A DNA stretch of 64,000 nucleotides from Saprospirales bacterium (GCA_007695035.1 REEO01000075.1:21333-85332); one strand, 5' to 3'; counted from the first letter of the stretch, positions 26,345-36,602 are shown. The notes: generated by a model not told the origin, from the sequence alone. A program made the numbers and translations.

Positions 26345-29300
26345 ATGCAAGGAAAAGGGATTGTTAAGTTTTTTCTCGTGGTGATGATTATTGTTACACT
26401 GATCCAGTACTTTTTTGTGCTGCCCACGACGAGAGTAGAGAGAGATGCGGATCGCCATGCCGAGGCAGTAACTGCAGGTATTGAAGATCCTGATGAGCGC
26501 CATGATCGCTACAGAGAAGCCAGAATTACATTTTTGGATTCCATGTCCTCTGAAGAGATATTTACGCTGCCACTCGTCAAGTCTTTTACATACGAAGAAC
26601 TCAAGTCGAGACAACTGGCTTTGGGTCTGGACCTCAGGGGTGGTATGAGTACTGTCCTTCAGATCGACCTCAAGGAGTTCCTCATAGCGCTATCAAATAA
26701 CAGCAGGGACCCAGTATTCAGGGAAGCCCTCGATGCTGCTGATAAGCGATTTGCCGGTGCGCAAACTGACTATATTTCTCTGTTTTACGAGGAATTCAGA
26801 GAGCGGGCTGATGGTCAAACGCTGGTCAGCATTTTTTCCAGAAATCCCGCACTAAGGGACGAAGTTACCTTTGAAACTACTGATGGAGAAATGCTTCGGC
26901 TGATTCGCGAAAGGGCGGATGAGACGGTGCAGTTGACCTTTCAACGGATGCGGGACAGAATCGACCAATTCGGTGTGACCCAGCCCAATGTATCGCTGGA
27001 TGCTTCCCGGGACCTAATTATTGTAGAGCTTCCCGGTGTGGATAATCCCGAAAGGGCCAGACGCTTCCTTCAGGCAAGTGCTGAGTTGGAGTTCTGGGAT
27101 GTCTATCGAGTTACCGATGAGGGCATTGTATCTGCTTTTTTCGATGCGGATGACCGGCTGCGACAGGTGTTCACGGGTGATGATATCGATGTCGAAGAAG
27201 GTGAATTTAGCATGGATACCACAATCAGCTTCACCTACGACGATGCCGGTGAAATTTTGGACACCATTATTACAGTGGATACACTTTTCGCTGAAACCGT
27301 AATTGACGAAACCGGCCCCGGACCTCTTTTGTCGGTTTTAGAACTCAACTCCACAACAGGCGGCCAGCTAATCTTTTCCCCTGCTGTTATGGGGATAGCT
27401 GACCGCAATCAGCGCGACAACATCATGGAGATGTTGACCAGGCCGGATATCATGGCTTTATTTCCGAGAGACCTCGAGTTTCGCTGGTCATCTCAGCCTG
27501 TTCAGGATTTTGAAACCGGACAGCGAACCAGAAATTATCAACTCTACGCCATACAAAAGAGACGTGGAGCTACCTCTGCTCCCATCGAGGGAGACCGTGT
27601 AATCCGTGCGACCAGTGCGATGGACCCTGTAACCAATGAAGTGGTAGTAAACCTTTCACTTGATCAGCAAGGAGCACGTGTTTGGGAAGATATGACAACC
27701 CGGGCGGCGAATGATAACAACCGGGAGATTGCCATTGTGCTTGATGGCCAGGTAGTATCTGCGCCCCGTGTTAATGAACCCATAGCCGGTGGAAGTTCGC
27801 GAATCAGCGGTAATTTCTCCGTTCAGGAGGGACAGGACCTCGCCAATATTTTGGAGATCGGTAAACTTCCCACGCGGGTTGTGATCATTCAGGAGGCATT
27901 GGTGGGACCTTCACTTGGTCAGGATAATATCAACCGGAGTATCAGGGCCCTTGTGGTCGGATTCCTCCTGGTGTTGATGTTTATGATATTGTATTACAGC
28001 ACCGGAGGTATAGTGGCTATTATTGCACTATTTGCAAATCTGTTCTTTATTTTCGGGGCCTTATCGTCCTTCGGGACGGTGCTCACGCTGCCGGGGATAG
28101 CCGGTATTGTTCTCACCATCGGTATGGCTGTGGATGCCAACGTGATTATATTTGAGCGGATCCGGGAGGAGGTCCGGGAGGGCAAATCCATGCTGATGGC
28201 TATCAGTGACGGATTTAAAAACTCCTATTCGGCCATCATCGATGCCAACGTCACAACCATTTTGACCGCCATCGTTCTCGCTTACTTTGGAATGGGGCCA
28301 ATACAGGGATTTGCCGTTGTATTGATCATCGGTGTGATCTGCTCCTTGTTTACAGCGGTTCTGTTGGGTAGGATGTTAATCGAGTGGTGGACCATCTCTA
28401 GAGGTAAAAACATCACCTTCTTTACCGGTGCAACTAAAAATATGTTTGCCAATCCTCAGGTGGACTGGCTCGGTAAGCGTAAAATTGCGTATGTGCTGTC
28501 CTCTGTAATTATTTTGGCAGGTATCATTTCCTTTGCCACCAGAGGTTTTGAGCTAGGTGTGGACTTCCGTGGAGGATACTCCTACAATGTCCAGTTTGCT
28601 GAAGGAACGGATGTAGATGCTGAGGATATTAGGGTTACTCTGGCAGATGTTTTTGATGATGAACCCATAGTGAAAGCGGTTGATACCCGAAATACATTCA
28701 ATATAACGACCTCGCATCTGATTGACGATCGCAGTGAGGAGGCTGCCCAAACGGTGGTTACCCTACTATACGAGGGAATCAATGATTTGGTTGGGGGTGG
28801 ACTGGATTTCGATCGCTTTACAACCACGGACTCCAGGGGATATACGCACATCGTGAGTTCGTCCATGATTGGCCCGATTATCGCGGACGATATCCGGCAG
28901 AGTTCTGTTTATGCAACCATATTTGCGCTCTTGTTGATCTTCCTGTATTTGTTTATCCGATTTAACAGATGGCAATACAGTATGGGGGCAATCGCAGCAC
29001 TGACGCACGATACCCTGGTTCTGCTCGCGGTGTTCTCTCTGCTCCACGGCATTGTACCCTTTGCCCTGGAAATTGACCAGGCATTCATTGCGGCACTATT
29101 GACCATGATTGGTTATTCGATCAATGATACCGTGGTAGTGTTTGACCGTATAAGGGAGTACATCAACACCTATACGAATCGGGACAAAACCGAGGTCATC
29201 AACATGGCGATTAACAGCACCATTAGTCGAACAGTGATCACATCGGCCACTACATTCTTCGTGATTTTTGTACTGTTTGTCTTTGGAGGTGGAAGTATCA

Positions 29301-29449
29301 AGGGTTTTGCATTTGCACTCCTGATCGGTATTGTTGTAGGTACTTACAGCTCTGTCTTTGTTGCTTCTCCGGTTGTACACGATCTCACTGGTGAAATGAA
29401 GCCAAAAGTTGTCAAGAAAGAATCCAGCTTGGCGCGCTCCAAAGTGTGA
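26345..29449 (+). CDS. secDF: Fused protein translocase subunit SecDF
   Basis: A 1034-aa fusion of SecD and SecF, the proton-driven pair that pulls proteins through SecYEG on the outer face of the inner membrane. An N-terminal helix is followed by the SecD signature LGLDLRGGMSTVLQIDL and a large periplasmic domain, then six helices with GMAVDANVIIFERIREE. The SecF half begins at LGVDFRGGYSYNVQF and includes IGYSINDTVVVFDRIREY. SecD-SecF fusion is usual in Bacteroidota. It has its own promoter and a strong terminator, so it appears monocistronic. Export demand here includes T9SS cargo and lipoproteins. Confidence 0.96.
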   Translation: MQGKGIVKFFLVVMIIVTLIQYFFVLPTTRVERDADRHAEAVTAGIEDPDERHDRYREARITFLDSMSSEEIFTLPLVKSFTYEELKSRQLALGLDLRGGMSTVLQIDLKEFLIALSNNSRDPVFREALDAADKRFAGAQTDYISLFYEEFRERADGQTLVSIFSRNPALRDEVTFETTDGEMLRLIRERADETVQLTFQRMRDRIDQFGVTQPNVSLDASRDLIIVELPGVDNPERARRFLQASAELEFWDVYRVTDEGIVSAFFDADDRLRQVFTGDDIDVEEGEFSMDTTISFTYDDAGEILDTIITVDTLFAETVIDETGPGPLLSVLELNSTTGGQLIFSPAVMGIADRNQRDNIMEMLTRPDIMALFPRDLEFRWSSQPVQDFETGQRTRNYQLYAIQKRRGATSAPIEGDRVIRATSAMDPVTNEVVVNLSLDQQGARVWEDMTTRAANDNNREIAIVLDGQVVSAPRVNEPIAGGSSRISGNFSVQEGQDLANILEIGKLPTRVVIIQEALVGPSLGQDNINRSIRALVVGFLLVLMFMILYYSTGGIVAIIALFANLFFIFGALSSFGTVLTLPGIAGIVLTIGMAVDANVIIFERIREEVREGKSMLMAISDGFKNSYSAIIDANVTTILTAIVLAYFGMGPIQGFAVVLIIGVICSLFTAVLLGRMLIEWWTISRGKNITFFTGATKNMFANPQVDWLGKRKIAYVLSSVIILAGIISFATRGFELGVDFRGGYSYNVQFAEGTDVDAEDIRVTLADVFDDEPIVKAVDTRNTFNITTSHLIDDRSEEAAQTVVTLLYEGINDLVGGGLDFDRFTTTDSRGYTHIVSSSMIGPIIADDIRQSSVYATIFALLLIFLYLFIRFNRWQYSMGAIAALTHDTLVLLAVFSLLHGIVPFALEIDQAFIAALLTMIGYSINDTVVVFDRIREYINTYTNRDKTEVINMAINSTISRTVITSATTFFVIFVLFVFGGGSIKGFAFALLIGIVVGTYSSVFVASPVVHDLTGEMKPKVVKKESSLARSKV

Positions 29450-29479
29450 TTTCAAACTGCAATCTTAATAACCTAAATC

Positions 29480-29512
29480 GGGGGAGGTGCTTCATTGCGC
29501 TTCCCCCTTTTT
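29480..29512 (+). terminator. Intrinsic terminator of secDF
   Basis: GGGGGAGGTGC pairs with GCGCTTCCCCC (11 bp, two G-U) around TTCATT, followed directly by five T. It lies 30 nt after the secDF stop codon. Confidence 0.9.
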
Positions 29513-29825
29513 CTTTTCTCACGGTGATGGCTATAGTTTAAATACTTATTTGAAGACGCCTGCGGCCGTTGTGATTTGAACCTGATTAAGGAAATTGTTC
29601 TAAACCATATTTTACTTGCTTGTTTTGGCTTCTCGTGCGAAGACGCGAATGGGGGGTGAAGAGGGGCAACCGAACCAAATGGCTCCGGACAAAAACCTCA
29701 ATTATATATGCCCCGGGGAAAGAGGATGTTTTCGCGACCACCTCGTACTTGCAATTAAAATAATTCACTAAATCACAGAGTCACCAGATCACAACTGAGA
29801 TATCCATCAACTGTCCCCCCGGATC

Positions 29826-29841
29826 TTATACTGAAGTATAA
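29826..29841. promoter_or_regulatory. Perfect 16-bp palindrome upstream of the PorE-like gene, candidate operator
   Basis: TTATACT and AGTATAA flank a 2-bp centre (GA), giving a 7-2-7 dyad 107 nt before the start codon at 29949. The size and symmetry suit a dimeric regulator site. No regulator can be named. Confidence 0.35.
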
Positions 29842-29948
29842 TGTCTCTCTTAGTGACAGTGGTGTCTTCCCTTTCGAAATGATCTAAGGCCAGAAACTAC
29901 TTTTAGGGATACTGCGTTTAAAACAGGAACCCATAGCGATATGATTTA

Positions 29949-31913
29949 ATGATTCGAAAACTATTGCCACTTGGCCTGATTGCAGCACTTCTGCTTGTGG
30001 CTTGCGGTGGAATGATGAAAATAAGAGATGGGAACACCGCCTTTGAACTGAGGAAGTACGCCCTTGCGATTGAACTATTATCCGACGAGTACGAAAGTGC
30101 TCGATTTAGAGACGTAAAAGCGGAGAAGGCCTTTTTATTGGGGGAAAGTCACAATCGGAAAGGCAATTTTCGCGAGGCATCCCGGTGGTATGAGGAAGCT
30201 GCTAACCTGGGGTATGGTGTCGATGCCATCGAGGCATTTGCCGGGACCCTGATGAAAATGGAAGAATACGAAACTGCTGCAGACGTTTACAGCAGGCTTT
30301 TGCGGGATTACGGGAGTTTGGACGAGTGGGAAGATGCCCGCCGCATTGCCCGGGAGGCCGGTGAGTGGATTGCCCGTGGAGAAGAATTGCCCTATAAAAT
30401 CGATCAACCCGATTTCAATTCTGTTTTCAGCGATTATGCTCCTTTTTTTTACGATTCCACCACCATAGTTTTTTCGAGTGACCGAAAACCTTTTAATCGG
30501 GATGCGGAGACTTATTCATGGACCGGAAGGAATTTCTTTAATTACTTTACTTACAATATCGAAAAGGATGAATTTACCGATGACTTTGAGTTTTTGAACT
30601 CATCGTACAATGAAGGGTCTATCACTTTTTCGAAAGACAGGAAACAGGTTTTTTTCACCCGTTGTGCACCACAGAATGACAGTGATGGTTATTGTCGTTT
30701 GTGGTTTTCAGAAAAACTCAATGGGCAGTGGGCGGAGCCTGAGATATTGCCGTTTCAGGAAAAAGAGGGCAATTACGCACATCCCGCTGTCAATGACGAC
30801 GGCACTGAGTTGATTTATTCCTTCAGATCCAAAGAAAACAGTGAGGGATACGATATGTACGTTGTCTACAGACGTGGCCAACACTGGTTAGAACCCATTA
30901 AACTCCCGGGTGCGGTCAATACCACCGGAAATGAATTGTTCCCCTTTTTGATAAAAGACACCCTGTATTTTTCGTCTGATGGGCATCCCGGTTTTGGTGG
31001 TCTGGATATATTCAGGTCCGTGCGACAGGCAGACGGGAATTGGGGGCAGGTATTCAATTTGATGCCTCCCTTTAACTCCGGTGGAGACGATTTTGGCTTT
31101 GTGCTTGACGAGACCTTAAAACAGACCGAAACCCTTTTGAGTCGCGGATATTTTACCAGCAACCGGGAGCAACGGGGAGATCAGATATTTTACTTTGAGC
31201 AATTTGAAAAGATTAAAGAAGAGGAGGATCCGGTGCTTTATACGCTTCGGGTAGAGGGGGTGGTGTATGAACGCCTTTACGAGGACCCGAACGATCCCAA
31301 CAGCCGTAGATTGGGTCGCCGAAATTTGCCGAATGCGATGGTAGAAATAATCGGACCTGAGGGTACGGATACCATTCGTACCAGGCGCGATTCACGTTTT
31401 GAAAAAGAAATCGAATACGGTCAGGAATACCGGCTGGCTGCCTCTGCACCGGACTACCTAAGGAAATCTATTCGCCTCGACCTCTCCGATATAGAAAAAG
31501 ACCCGAACCGGCCGGACAGGGTGGTTTCTGTAGAAATTATACTGGACCGCAAGTTTATCGACCGGGAAGTGATTATGGAAGACATTTACTACGACTTTGA
31601 TGAGTGGTTTATCAGGGAGGATGCCAAACCAACCCTCCAAAGCCTCTCTGTGTTGATGGAGGACAATCCCGGCATCAAAATCGAATTGGCATCCCATACG
31701 GACTGCCGGGGTTCTGTGGAATACAATCTCGAACTCTCCCAGAACAGGGCCCAGGCCGCAGTGGATTTTTTGGTAGATCTCGGAGTCGATCCGGATCGAC
31801 TTGTTGCCACAGGCTACGGAAAATCCCGATTACTGATCGACTGCCCATGTGATGAGTGCACAGAAGAGGAGCATCAGATGAACAGGAGAACCACCTTCCG
31901 GATACTGGAGTGA
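29949..31913 (+). CDS. PorE-like OmpA-family lipoprotein (TPR, beta-propeller, OmpA)
   Basis: A 654-aa lipoprotein (signal ending LLVAC, Cys19). Domain order: TPR-like helices (about 25-140), a PD40/WD40-like beta-propeller (about 150-410; repeats such as TIVFSSDRKPFNRD and TLYFSSDGHPGFGGLDIF), a carboxypeptidase-regulatory-like module (about 425-530) and an OmpA C-terminal peptidoglycan-binding domain (YYDFDEWFIREDAKP, then SHTDCRGSVEYNLELSQNRA). This order is that of PorE, the lipoprotein that ties the T9SS to peptidoglycan. Many Bacteroidota encode several such paralogues, so the assignment to PorE itself is likely but not certain. It converges on the big T9SS adhesin gene. Confidence 0.8.
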   Translation: MIRKLLPLGLIAALLLVACGGMMKIRDGNTAFELRKYALAIELLSDEYESARFRDVKAEKAFLLGESHNRKGNFREASRWYEEAANLGYGVDAIEAFAGTLMKMEEYETAADVYSRLLRDYGSLDEWEDARRIAREAGEWIARGEELPYKIDQPDFNSVFSDYAPFFYDSTTIVFSSDRKPFNRDAETYSWTGRNFFNYFTYNIEKDEFTDDFEFLNSSYNEGSITFSKDRKQVFFTRCAPQNDSDGYCRLWFSEKLNGQWAEPEILPFQEKEGNYAHPAVNDDGTELIYSFRSKENSEGYDMYVVYRRGQHWLEPIKLPGAVNTTGNELFPFLIKDTLYFSSDGHPGFGGLDIFRSVRQADGNWGQVFNLMPPFNSGGDDFGFVLDETLKQTETLLSRGYFTSNREQRGDQIFYFEQFEKIKEEEDPVLYTLRVEGVVYERLYEDPNDPNSRRLGRRNLPNAMVEIIGPEGTDTIRTRRDSRFEKEIEYGQEYRLAASAPDYLRKSIRLDLSDIEKDPNRPDRVVSVEIILDRKFIDREVIMEDIYYDFDEWFIREDAKPTLQSLSVLMEDNPGIKIELASHTDCRGSVEYNLELSQNRAQAAVDFLVDLGVDPDRLVATGYGKSRLLIDCPCDECTEEEHQMNRRTTFRILE

Positions 31914-32090
31914 CATATTCAATTGAACTGAAACCCGAACAATTCCTACTAGCGCTTACATCCATATTTTTTCAATCTATCATAAGGCAAAATGCTCTTA
32001 TGCAATCCTTTAGAAAGGTAAAGCAGGTCTTCTACATCTGGAATATCAAGACATTTTTAATACACCTCCTTACTGCAGGCTTTCCATTTC

Positions 32091-35000
32091 CTATTGCAAT
32101 ACCACCCATCGATTCCACGTATTCTCTCCCGGTATTTCAATAGTCAATAGATAGGGGGCCTTTGGGAATTGACCCAGATTCAGTTCAATCCGATATCCGG
32201 GATTAAGTACTTCAGACCTGGTTTTCATCTCCTCTCCCGATTTTGACAAAAGGCGAATGTGTGCTTTTTTACCGGTAGTGGGCAGATTGCTCGCGTCAAT
32301 CCATACAGCTCCTGTGGTTGGATTTGGAAAAAGTTGGATGCCATCTGACCGGCTGGCATCGACACGGTTAATAAGCTCCACATAAATGGTATCGGAAACC
32401 AGACATGCGTTGTCGTCAAAGACTAGGATTTCGTATTCTCCGTGGGGCAGGTTGAAAATGGTGTCATTTATTAAATTGCCCTCATGTGGATTCCAAAGGA
32501 AAAAATAGGGCGGGATGCCACCGCCTGGATTGATGGCAATAAAACCACTTTGAGTACCGTCGTCCCCGGTTGTTTCAAAAGTGGCGGAAAATGGAGGTGG
32601 ATCGTTGAGCTTTATGTCCCTGCGCTCCCTGGAACAACCGTTTTGGTCTGTGGCCGTAACAGAGTAGGTGCCCGCCATTAAGTTTTCTGCTTCCTTCCCG
32701 GTAGCTGTATTCGAATGGGACCAAGAGAATGACAATGGAGGTGTCCCCCCAAGCGTGTTGATCATTATGCTGCCGTCTGCTTCTCCGTGGCAGGTCGGTT
32801 GAGTAGTTATTATTTCCGAGATAATCAGTTCGGGAGGCTCGCTGATTACGGTATTAGGCGGTGAACCAACGCAGCCTGTAGCGTCCTGAACTTGCAAGCT
32901 GTACACGTTGGGTCCGAGATTTTTCAGAGTGTCTCTGGGGTGGTCAGAAAGGTAGATCGGCAGGTGACTCCACTGGTATCTGTAAGGTATGTAGGGACTG
33001 TTGACCACCGCCTCCATAATTGCGTCCTCTCCTCCATGACAAGCTATTTCATTGAGTACATTGATTTGAATATCCAATGGTTTTTGGTCATTGTCAATAT
33101 GGAATTCTCGGGACGTGAATTTGCAGCCGGCCTGATCGGTGAGAGTAAATCGATAGAATCCCGGTTCTAGATTACTTATGGAAGTGGTGTCGGTGGCTCC
33201 GCTGTTCCAAAATATTTGATGAGGGCCATTTCCGCCGGTTACTTCGACCTCAAGACTTCCGTCGGATCTATTCCCGCAGGTCACATTTTGTTTGTCAAAA
33301 AGGATGGTGGTAAACGGCTCAGGACCGGGAAGGGTTATATTGGCTTCAAAGGTGCATCCATTTTGGTCTGTAACCCGTAAAAAGTAGTCTCCAGCGCGCA
33401 CATTGATAAGATCACTGGTAGTGTAGGTATTGTTGCCACGCTGCCAGAAAAAAGTATAGGGGAAAGAGCCACCGTGTAATTCGGTCAATATACGTCCTCC
33501 TGAACTACCGGGACAAATGGGAGGCTCGATGGAGGTGAAATCTACACTTAGTTTTTCAGGTTCACTGAGTTGGATGGAGTCCAGCGCTACGGTACAGCCT
33601 GTACTGTCAGTAACCTCCACTGAGTAATACCCCGCATGAAGGTTTTCAATGTGGGCTGTGGTGTCTCCGTGACTCCATTGTATATCTTTCAAAACTCCGG
33701 ATCCATTGGTTTGGATTCTCAACGAACCATTGCTTTCGCCCTGGCATCGAGGGGATATCTTCTCGGTGACCTGTATGGAAAAGGGGTTTTGCGCCCGCAG
33801 GTGAAATTCCGGGCTCACAAACTCGCAGCCTGAGGCATCGATCACAGTCACTCTGTAATGCCCCTCCGGTAAATTGTGAAGGTGTGCGCTGTCGGCACCG
33901 TTGTTCCAATGGTATTCAAATGGGGGAGTGCCTCCTCCGGTGAGGATTTTCAGTGAACCGTCTTCAAAAGAACTGCAGCCCGGTCGTACTACTTCGGTAA
34001 AAGTAAAGGACATTTCTTGTTCTTTTTCCAGTTCAAAAAATTGTGTGCGAAATAGGCAACCCGCACTGTCTGTGACCGTGGCAAAATATATTCCGGTTTC
34101 CAGGTTTTGAATGTGCCTGCCGGTATCCCCGTGGTTCCACTCGATCGTATAGGGTGGATGCCCACCGGACATTTCTATTTGAATTGCACCATCTTCCCCT
34201 CCCGGGCAGCTTTCATTTTGTAAAAACACCAAAGAGTCGATCATTGGATTGTCTGCGGGTTGGTCGTCTTCTAGTCCTGTGCAGTTTTCATCGATGAGGT
34301 TGCAGGGAATTACTTCTGCTCCCGGGTTAATATTCGGATCCTCGTCATCGCAATCTCCGTCCTGATCAGCCCATCCGTCAGGTGCTTCGTTTGTGCAAAA
34401 GAAGGTGCCGGTGCCGTCCTGTCCGTAGCCGTCTCCATCGTTGTCCACGTAGTAGATCAACTGACTGGTGTCCGCAAGGAATGCGTTGAAAAGGACAATT
34501 TCATCCACCGCTATATCGCCTATTGGGCCTTCACCGCCTGTGGCAATAAGTCTGAATTGCCCCGTGCTACCGTGGTAGGGACCCAGGTCAATTTCGGCCT
34601 CCATCCACTGGTCGGCGACCTGACCCTTTTGACTCCAAAGCGTATCCCATTGAAACCCACCATCGATTGAAATCAGCAAATCCAGGCTTCCGATATGCAC
34701 GCCCCACATGTGGTATTGAAAACTCATATCACATATGCCACCTGTGGAGTCAATGTCAATACAGGCCGATTCCAAAATGGCGCTGGCAGGGGCCTGGCAC
34801 TGAAGTCCTGCTGGGCTGTAAACCAGGTAATTCCCACTTCCGCTGAAGGCTGCCTGTGGACCTGAACCGGGAGCCGGAGTGGGTCCTTCGTATATCGACC
34901 AGTTCGACCCCTGTCCAATTTTGTTTCTCCACAATCCGCTCATTGGACAGGATATATTGCATACCAACTGACAGGTTTGCTCATCGCTGAAGACGGAGCG

Positions 35001-36218
35001 AAGGGTTGGGTCTGCACAAAGTGTTGAAAATAAAGTGGGACATGAGATTGCTGATGTGACTGAGCCACATTTACTTAGCAGGTAGATTTCATAATCGGTA
35101 CCTGCTGAGAGCCCCTCAATCCTAATTTGGTGTTCAGGACTGCAACCAATGGCTATTGTGGTATCGGCCTGATAAGCTGAGTCCCCGGGCGGATATGGCG
35201 AAAATCCTGGATTTCCTATCAGTACTAAAAGGGAATCACAATCGGGACCTGGATCATAATCGAGGGTAAATCCACTTGCATCAATCTCTGAGACCTGTAT
35301 TCCAGTCGGTGGCGGACATTGAGCCTCCTCAAAAACAATGTTGAAAAAGAGGAGTGATCCAACATCTCCCGGTGCTTTGTCACAGATAAATAGCTCCCAG
35401 TTGCCATTGGCTGTGCTGCTGTCGTGTAATTCAGCCAGGGGCTCCTCCGGTAAAAAGCTACCGATAAATGGTGGGGTTGCCTGACCTATCGAAACACAGG
35501 CCTGGTCAGAAAAAATGGTGGCATCGCTACAGTTTTCAGAATTGGGATCACCGTAATTATCTCCACCAATTCCATTGTCTTTTGTAAGAGCGATTTCCCT
35601 GCCAGCCGGGTTTCTCAAAAAAATTTGTAAATCTGCCGGCCAGGTGTGTGGTACTATCATCTGAATTTCGCTGATAAAAATATTTTCACCAAGGTTCATT
35701 CCACTATAATTGTCCACTTTAATTACAAAGGTGTTGCCACCTGAGCCACAATTGTTGTCCCCAATGGGAAGGTAAAGGGCGCATCGAGTGGGGTTTGCCA
35801 GGTTGGTGGTAAACCGCCTGAGCGGTGACCAGTTGCCGGGTTGTCCACCGCATACGGCCCTTATTCTGTACTCGTACAGGCCACCGGAGAAAAGGTTTTC
35901 AAGGGTGGCTGAGTTTTCTGTAATTCCGGTGATTTGCGGGGGGTGAGGAAAATCCTCATCAACCAGTCTGTAATTCAGCTCGAAGCTATCTGCAGTGCCG
36001 GGTAAAAACCAATTGACAATGGCACTCTCCGTATCTATTTCCTGGACGCTTATCGGAACCGGAACGGGACATTGCTGGCCGTGAATGGTGCCCGGTGTAA
36101 CTGAAATAACAAAGAGCAAAAATGGAATGAAAAAGAAGTGTTTAATTGCCGGGAAACCTGCTGCGGAGTTGCCAAAAGTGCATTTGCTCTTCATGGATTT
36201 GTCGCCGTGTGTTGTCAA
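32091..36218 (-). CDS. Giant T9SS-exported adhesin with SprB repeats and MopE-like metal motif
   Basis: A 1375-aa secreted protein. After a signal peptide (start perhaps at Met9) come a fibronectin III domain (about 50-140), a proprotein-convertase P-like domain (about 155-300), a second FN3 (about 303-400) and a jelly-roll/MAM-like region (about 410-585). Next is a Ca/Cu-type metal motif with DNDGDGYG and DGDCDDEDPNINPGAE (about 591-646). Eight SprB-like repeats of about 75 residues follow (about 668-1275), each ending 'Y-VTVTDxxGC'. The C-terminus (from LFPNPTTGAVWIDA) is a T9SS type A sorting domain. SprB-repeat proteins are surface adhesins of gliding Bacteroidota. It is not fused to a protease despite the P-domain. 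Confidence 0.85.
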   Translation of the reverse strand: MTTHGDKSMKSKCTFGNSAAGFPAIKHFFFIPFLLFVISVTPGTIHGQQCPVPVPISVQEIDTESAIVNWFLPGTADSFELNYRLVDEDFPHPPQITGITENSATLENLFSGGLYEYRIRAVCGGQPGNWSPLRRFTTNLANPTRCALYLPIGDNNCGSGGNTFVIKVDNYSGMNLGENIFISEIQMIVPHTWPADLQIFLRNPAGREIALTKDNGIGGDNYGDPNSENCSDATIFSDQACVSIGQATPPFIGSFLPEEPLAELHDSSTANGNWELFICDKAPGDVGSLLFFNIVFEEAQCPPPTGIQVSEIDASGFTLDYDPGPDCDSLLVLIGNPGFSPYPPGDSAYQADTTIAIGCSPEHQIRIEGLSAGTDYEIYLLSKCGSVTSAISCPTLFSTLCADPTLRSVFSDEQTCQLVCNISCPMSGLWRNKIGQGSNWSIYEGPTPAPGSGPQAAFSGSGNYLVYSPAGLQCQAPASAILESACIDIDSTGGICDMSFQYHMWGVHIGSLDLLISIDGGFQWDTLWSQKGQVADQWMEAEIDLGPYHGSTGQFRLIATGGEGPIGDIAVDEIVLFNAFLADTSQLIYYVDNDGDGYGQDGTGTFFCTNEAPDGWADQDGDCDDEDPNINPGAEVIPCNLIDENCTGLEDDQPADNPMIDSLVFLQNESCPGGEDGAIQIEMSGGHPPYTIEWNHGDTGRHIQNLETGIYFATVTDSAGCLFRTQFFELEKEQEMSFTFTEVVRPGCSSFEDGSLKILTGGGTPPFEYHWNNGADSAHLHNLPEGHYRVTVIDASGCEFVSPEFHLRAQNPFSIQVTEKISPRCQGESNGSLRIQTNGSGVLKDIQWSHGDTTAHIENLHAGYYSVEVTDSTGCTVALDSIQLSEPEKLSVDFTSIEPPICPGSSGGRILTELHGGSFPYTFFWQRGNNTYTTSDLINVRAGDYFLRVTDQNGCTFEANITLPGPEPFTTILFDKQNVTCGNRSDGSLEVEVTGGNGPHQIFWNSGATDTTSISNLEPGFYRFTLTDQAGCKFTSREFHIDNDQKPLDIQINVLNEIACHGGEDAIMEAVVNSPYIPYRYQWSHLPIYLSDHPRDTLKNLGPNVYSLQVQDATGCVGSPPNTVISEPPELIISEIITTQPTCHGEADGSIMINTLGGTPPLSFSWSHSNTATGKEAENLMAGTYSVTATDQNGCSRERRDIKLNDPPPFSATFETTGDDGTQSGFIAINPGGGIPPYFFLWNPHEGNLINDTIFNLPHGEYEILVFDDNACLVSDTIYVELINRVDASRSDGIQLFPNPTTGAVWIDASNLPTTGKKAHIRLLSKSGEEMKTRSEVLNPGYRIELNLGQFPKAPYLLTIEIPGENTWNRWVVLQ

Positions 36219-36602
36219 GTTCAGAATCTTTTAATTGGACAGGCTAAGATACTAAATATTCGCTAATTGTGAAAGGGATTTATTTGAAAGTTGAAGTTGG
36301 TGAGGTCTAAAATTTAGGGTAGAGGTCTCCTTTTCTTCGACCTACTCCAGGTAACTTTTTAATAATAGTTTTTTCGTGAAACTTCTAAGACCTGGTTTTT
36401 GCTTCTCGAAAAGGGGCTAGACTGCAAATCGAAAAGGGGCTAGACTGCAAAGCCCATTCACAACGGAGTAGCCATTGACCTGCAATGATATCAATTCAGC
36501 AAATTACAACTGAAACAACTGAAATGCACTGAAATAAGAGAGCTTCCCACAAGTGCCTATAGTAAGCCGAATTTTACCGATATTGCGAGATAAATTCACC
36601 CA
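36219..36602. other. Intergenic region with a 23-bp tandem duplication
   Basis: This 384-bp gap separates divergent genes. The only clear structure is a perfect tandem copy of a 23-bp unit at 36406-36451. I found no consensus promoter for either gene and no ORF. Confidence 0.5.
36406..36451. repeat. Perfect 23-bp tandem repeat, two copies
   Basis: The unit, beginning TCGAAAAGGGGCTAGACTGC, occurs at 36406-36428 and again at 36429-36451 without mismatch. It is non-coding. Confidence 0.8.

Larger units (their letters stand above)
29450..29948. other. Intergenic region with secDF terminator and a 16-bp palindrome
   Basis: This 499-bp gap holds the secDF terminator (29480-29512) and a perfect 7-2-7 palindrome (29826-29841) upstream of the PorE-like gene. 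A 60-codon minus-strand frame at 29586-29768 has no recognisable protein features, and I do not call it a gene. Confidence 0.5.

Noticed and set aside
29586..29768. 60-codon minus-strand frame between secDF and the PorE-like gene.
   Set aside because: No motif, signal or start context; composition not protein-like.
32400..34215. CRISPR-like or tandem DNA repeats in the adhesin gene.
   Set aside because: Repetition is at protein level (SprB repeats) with diverged DNA; no conserved repeat-spacer pattern.
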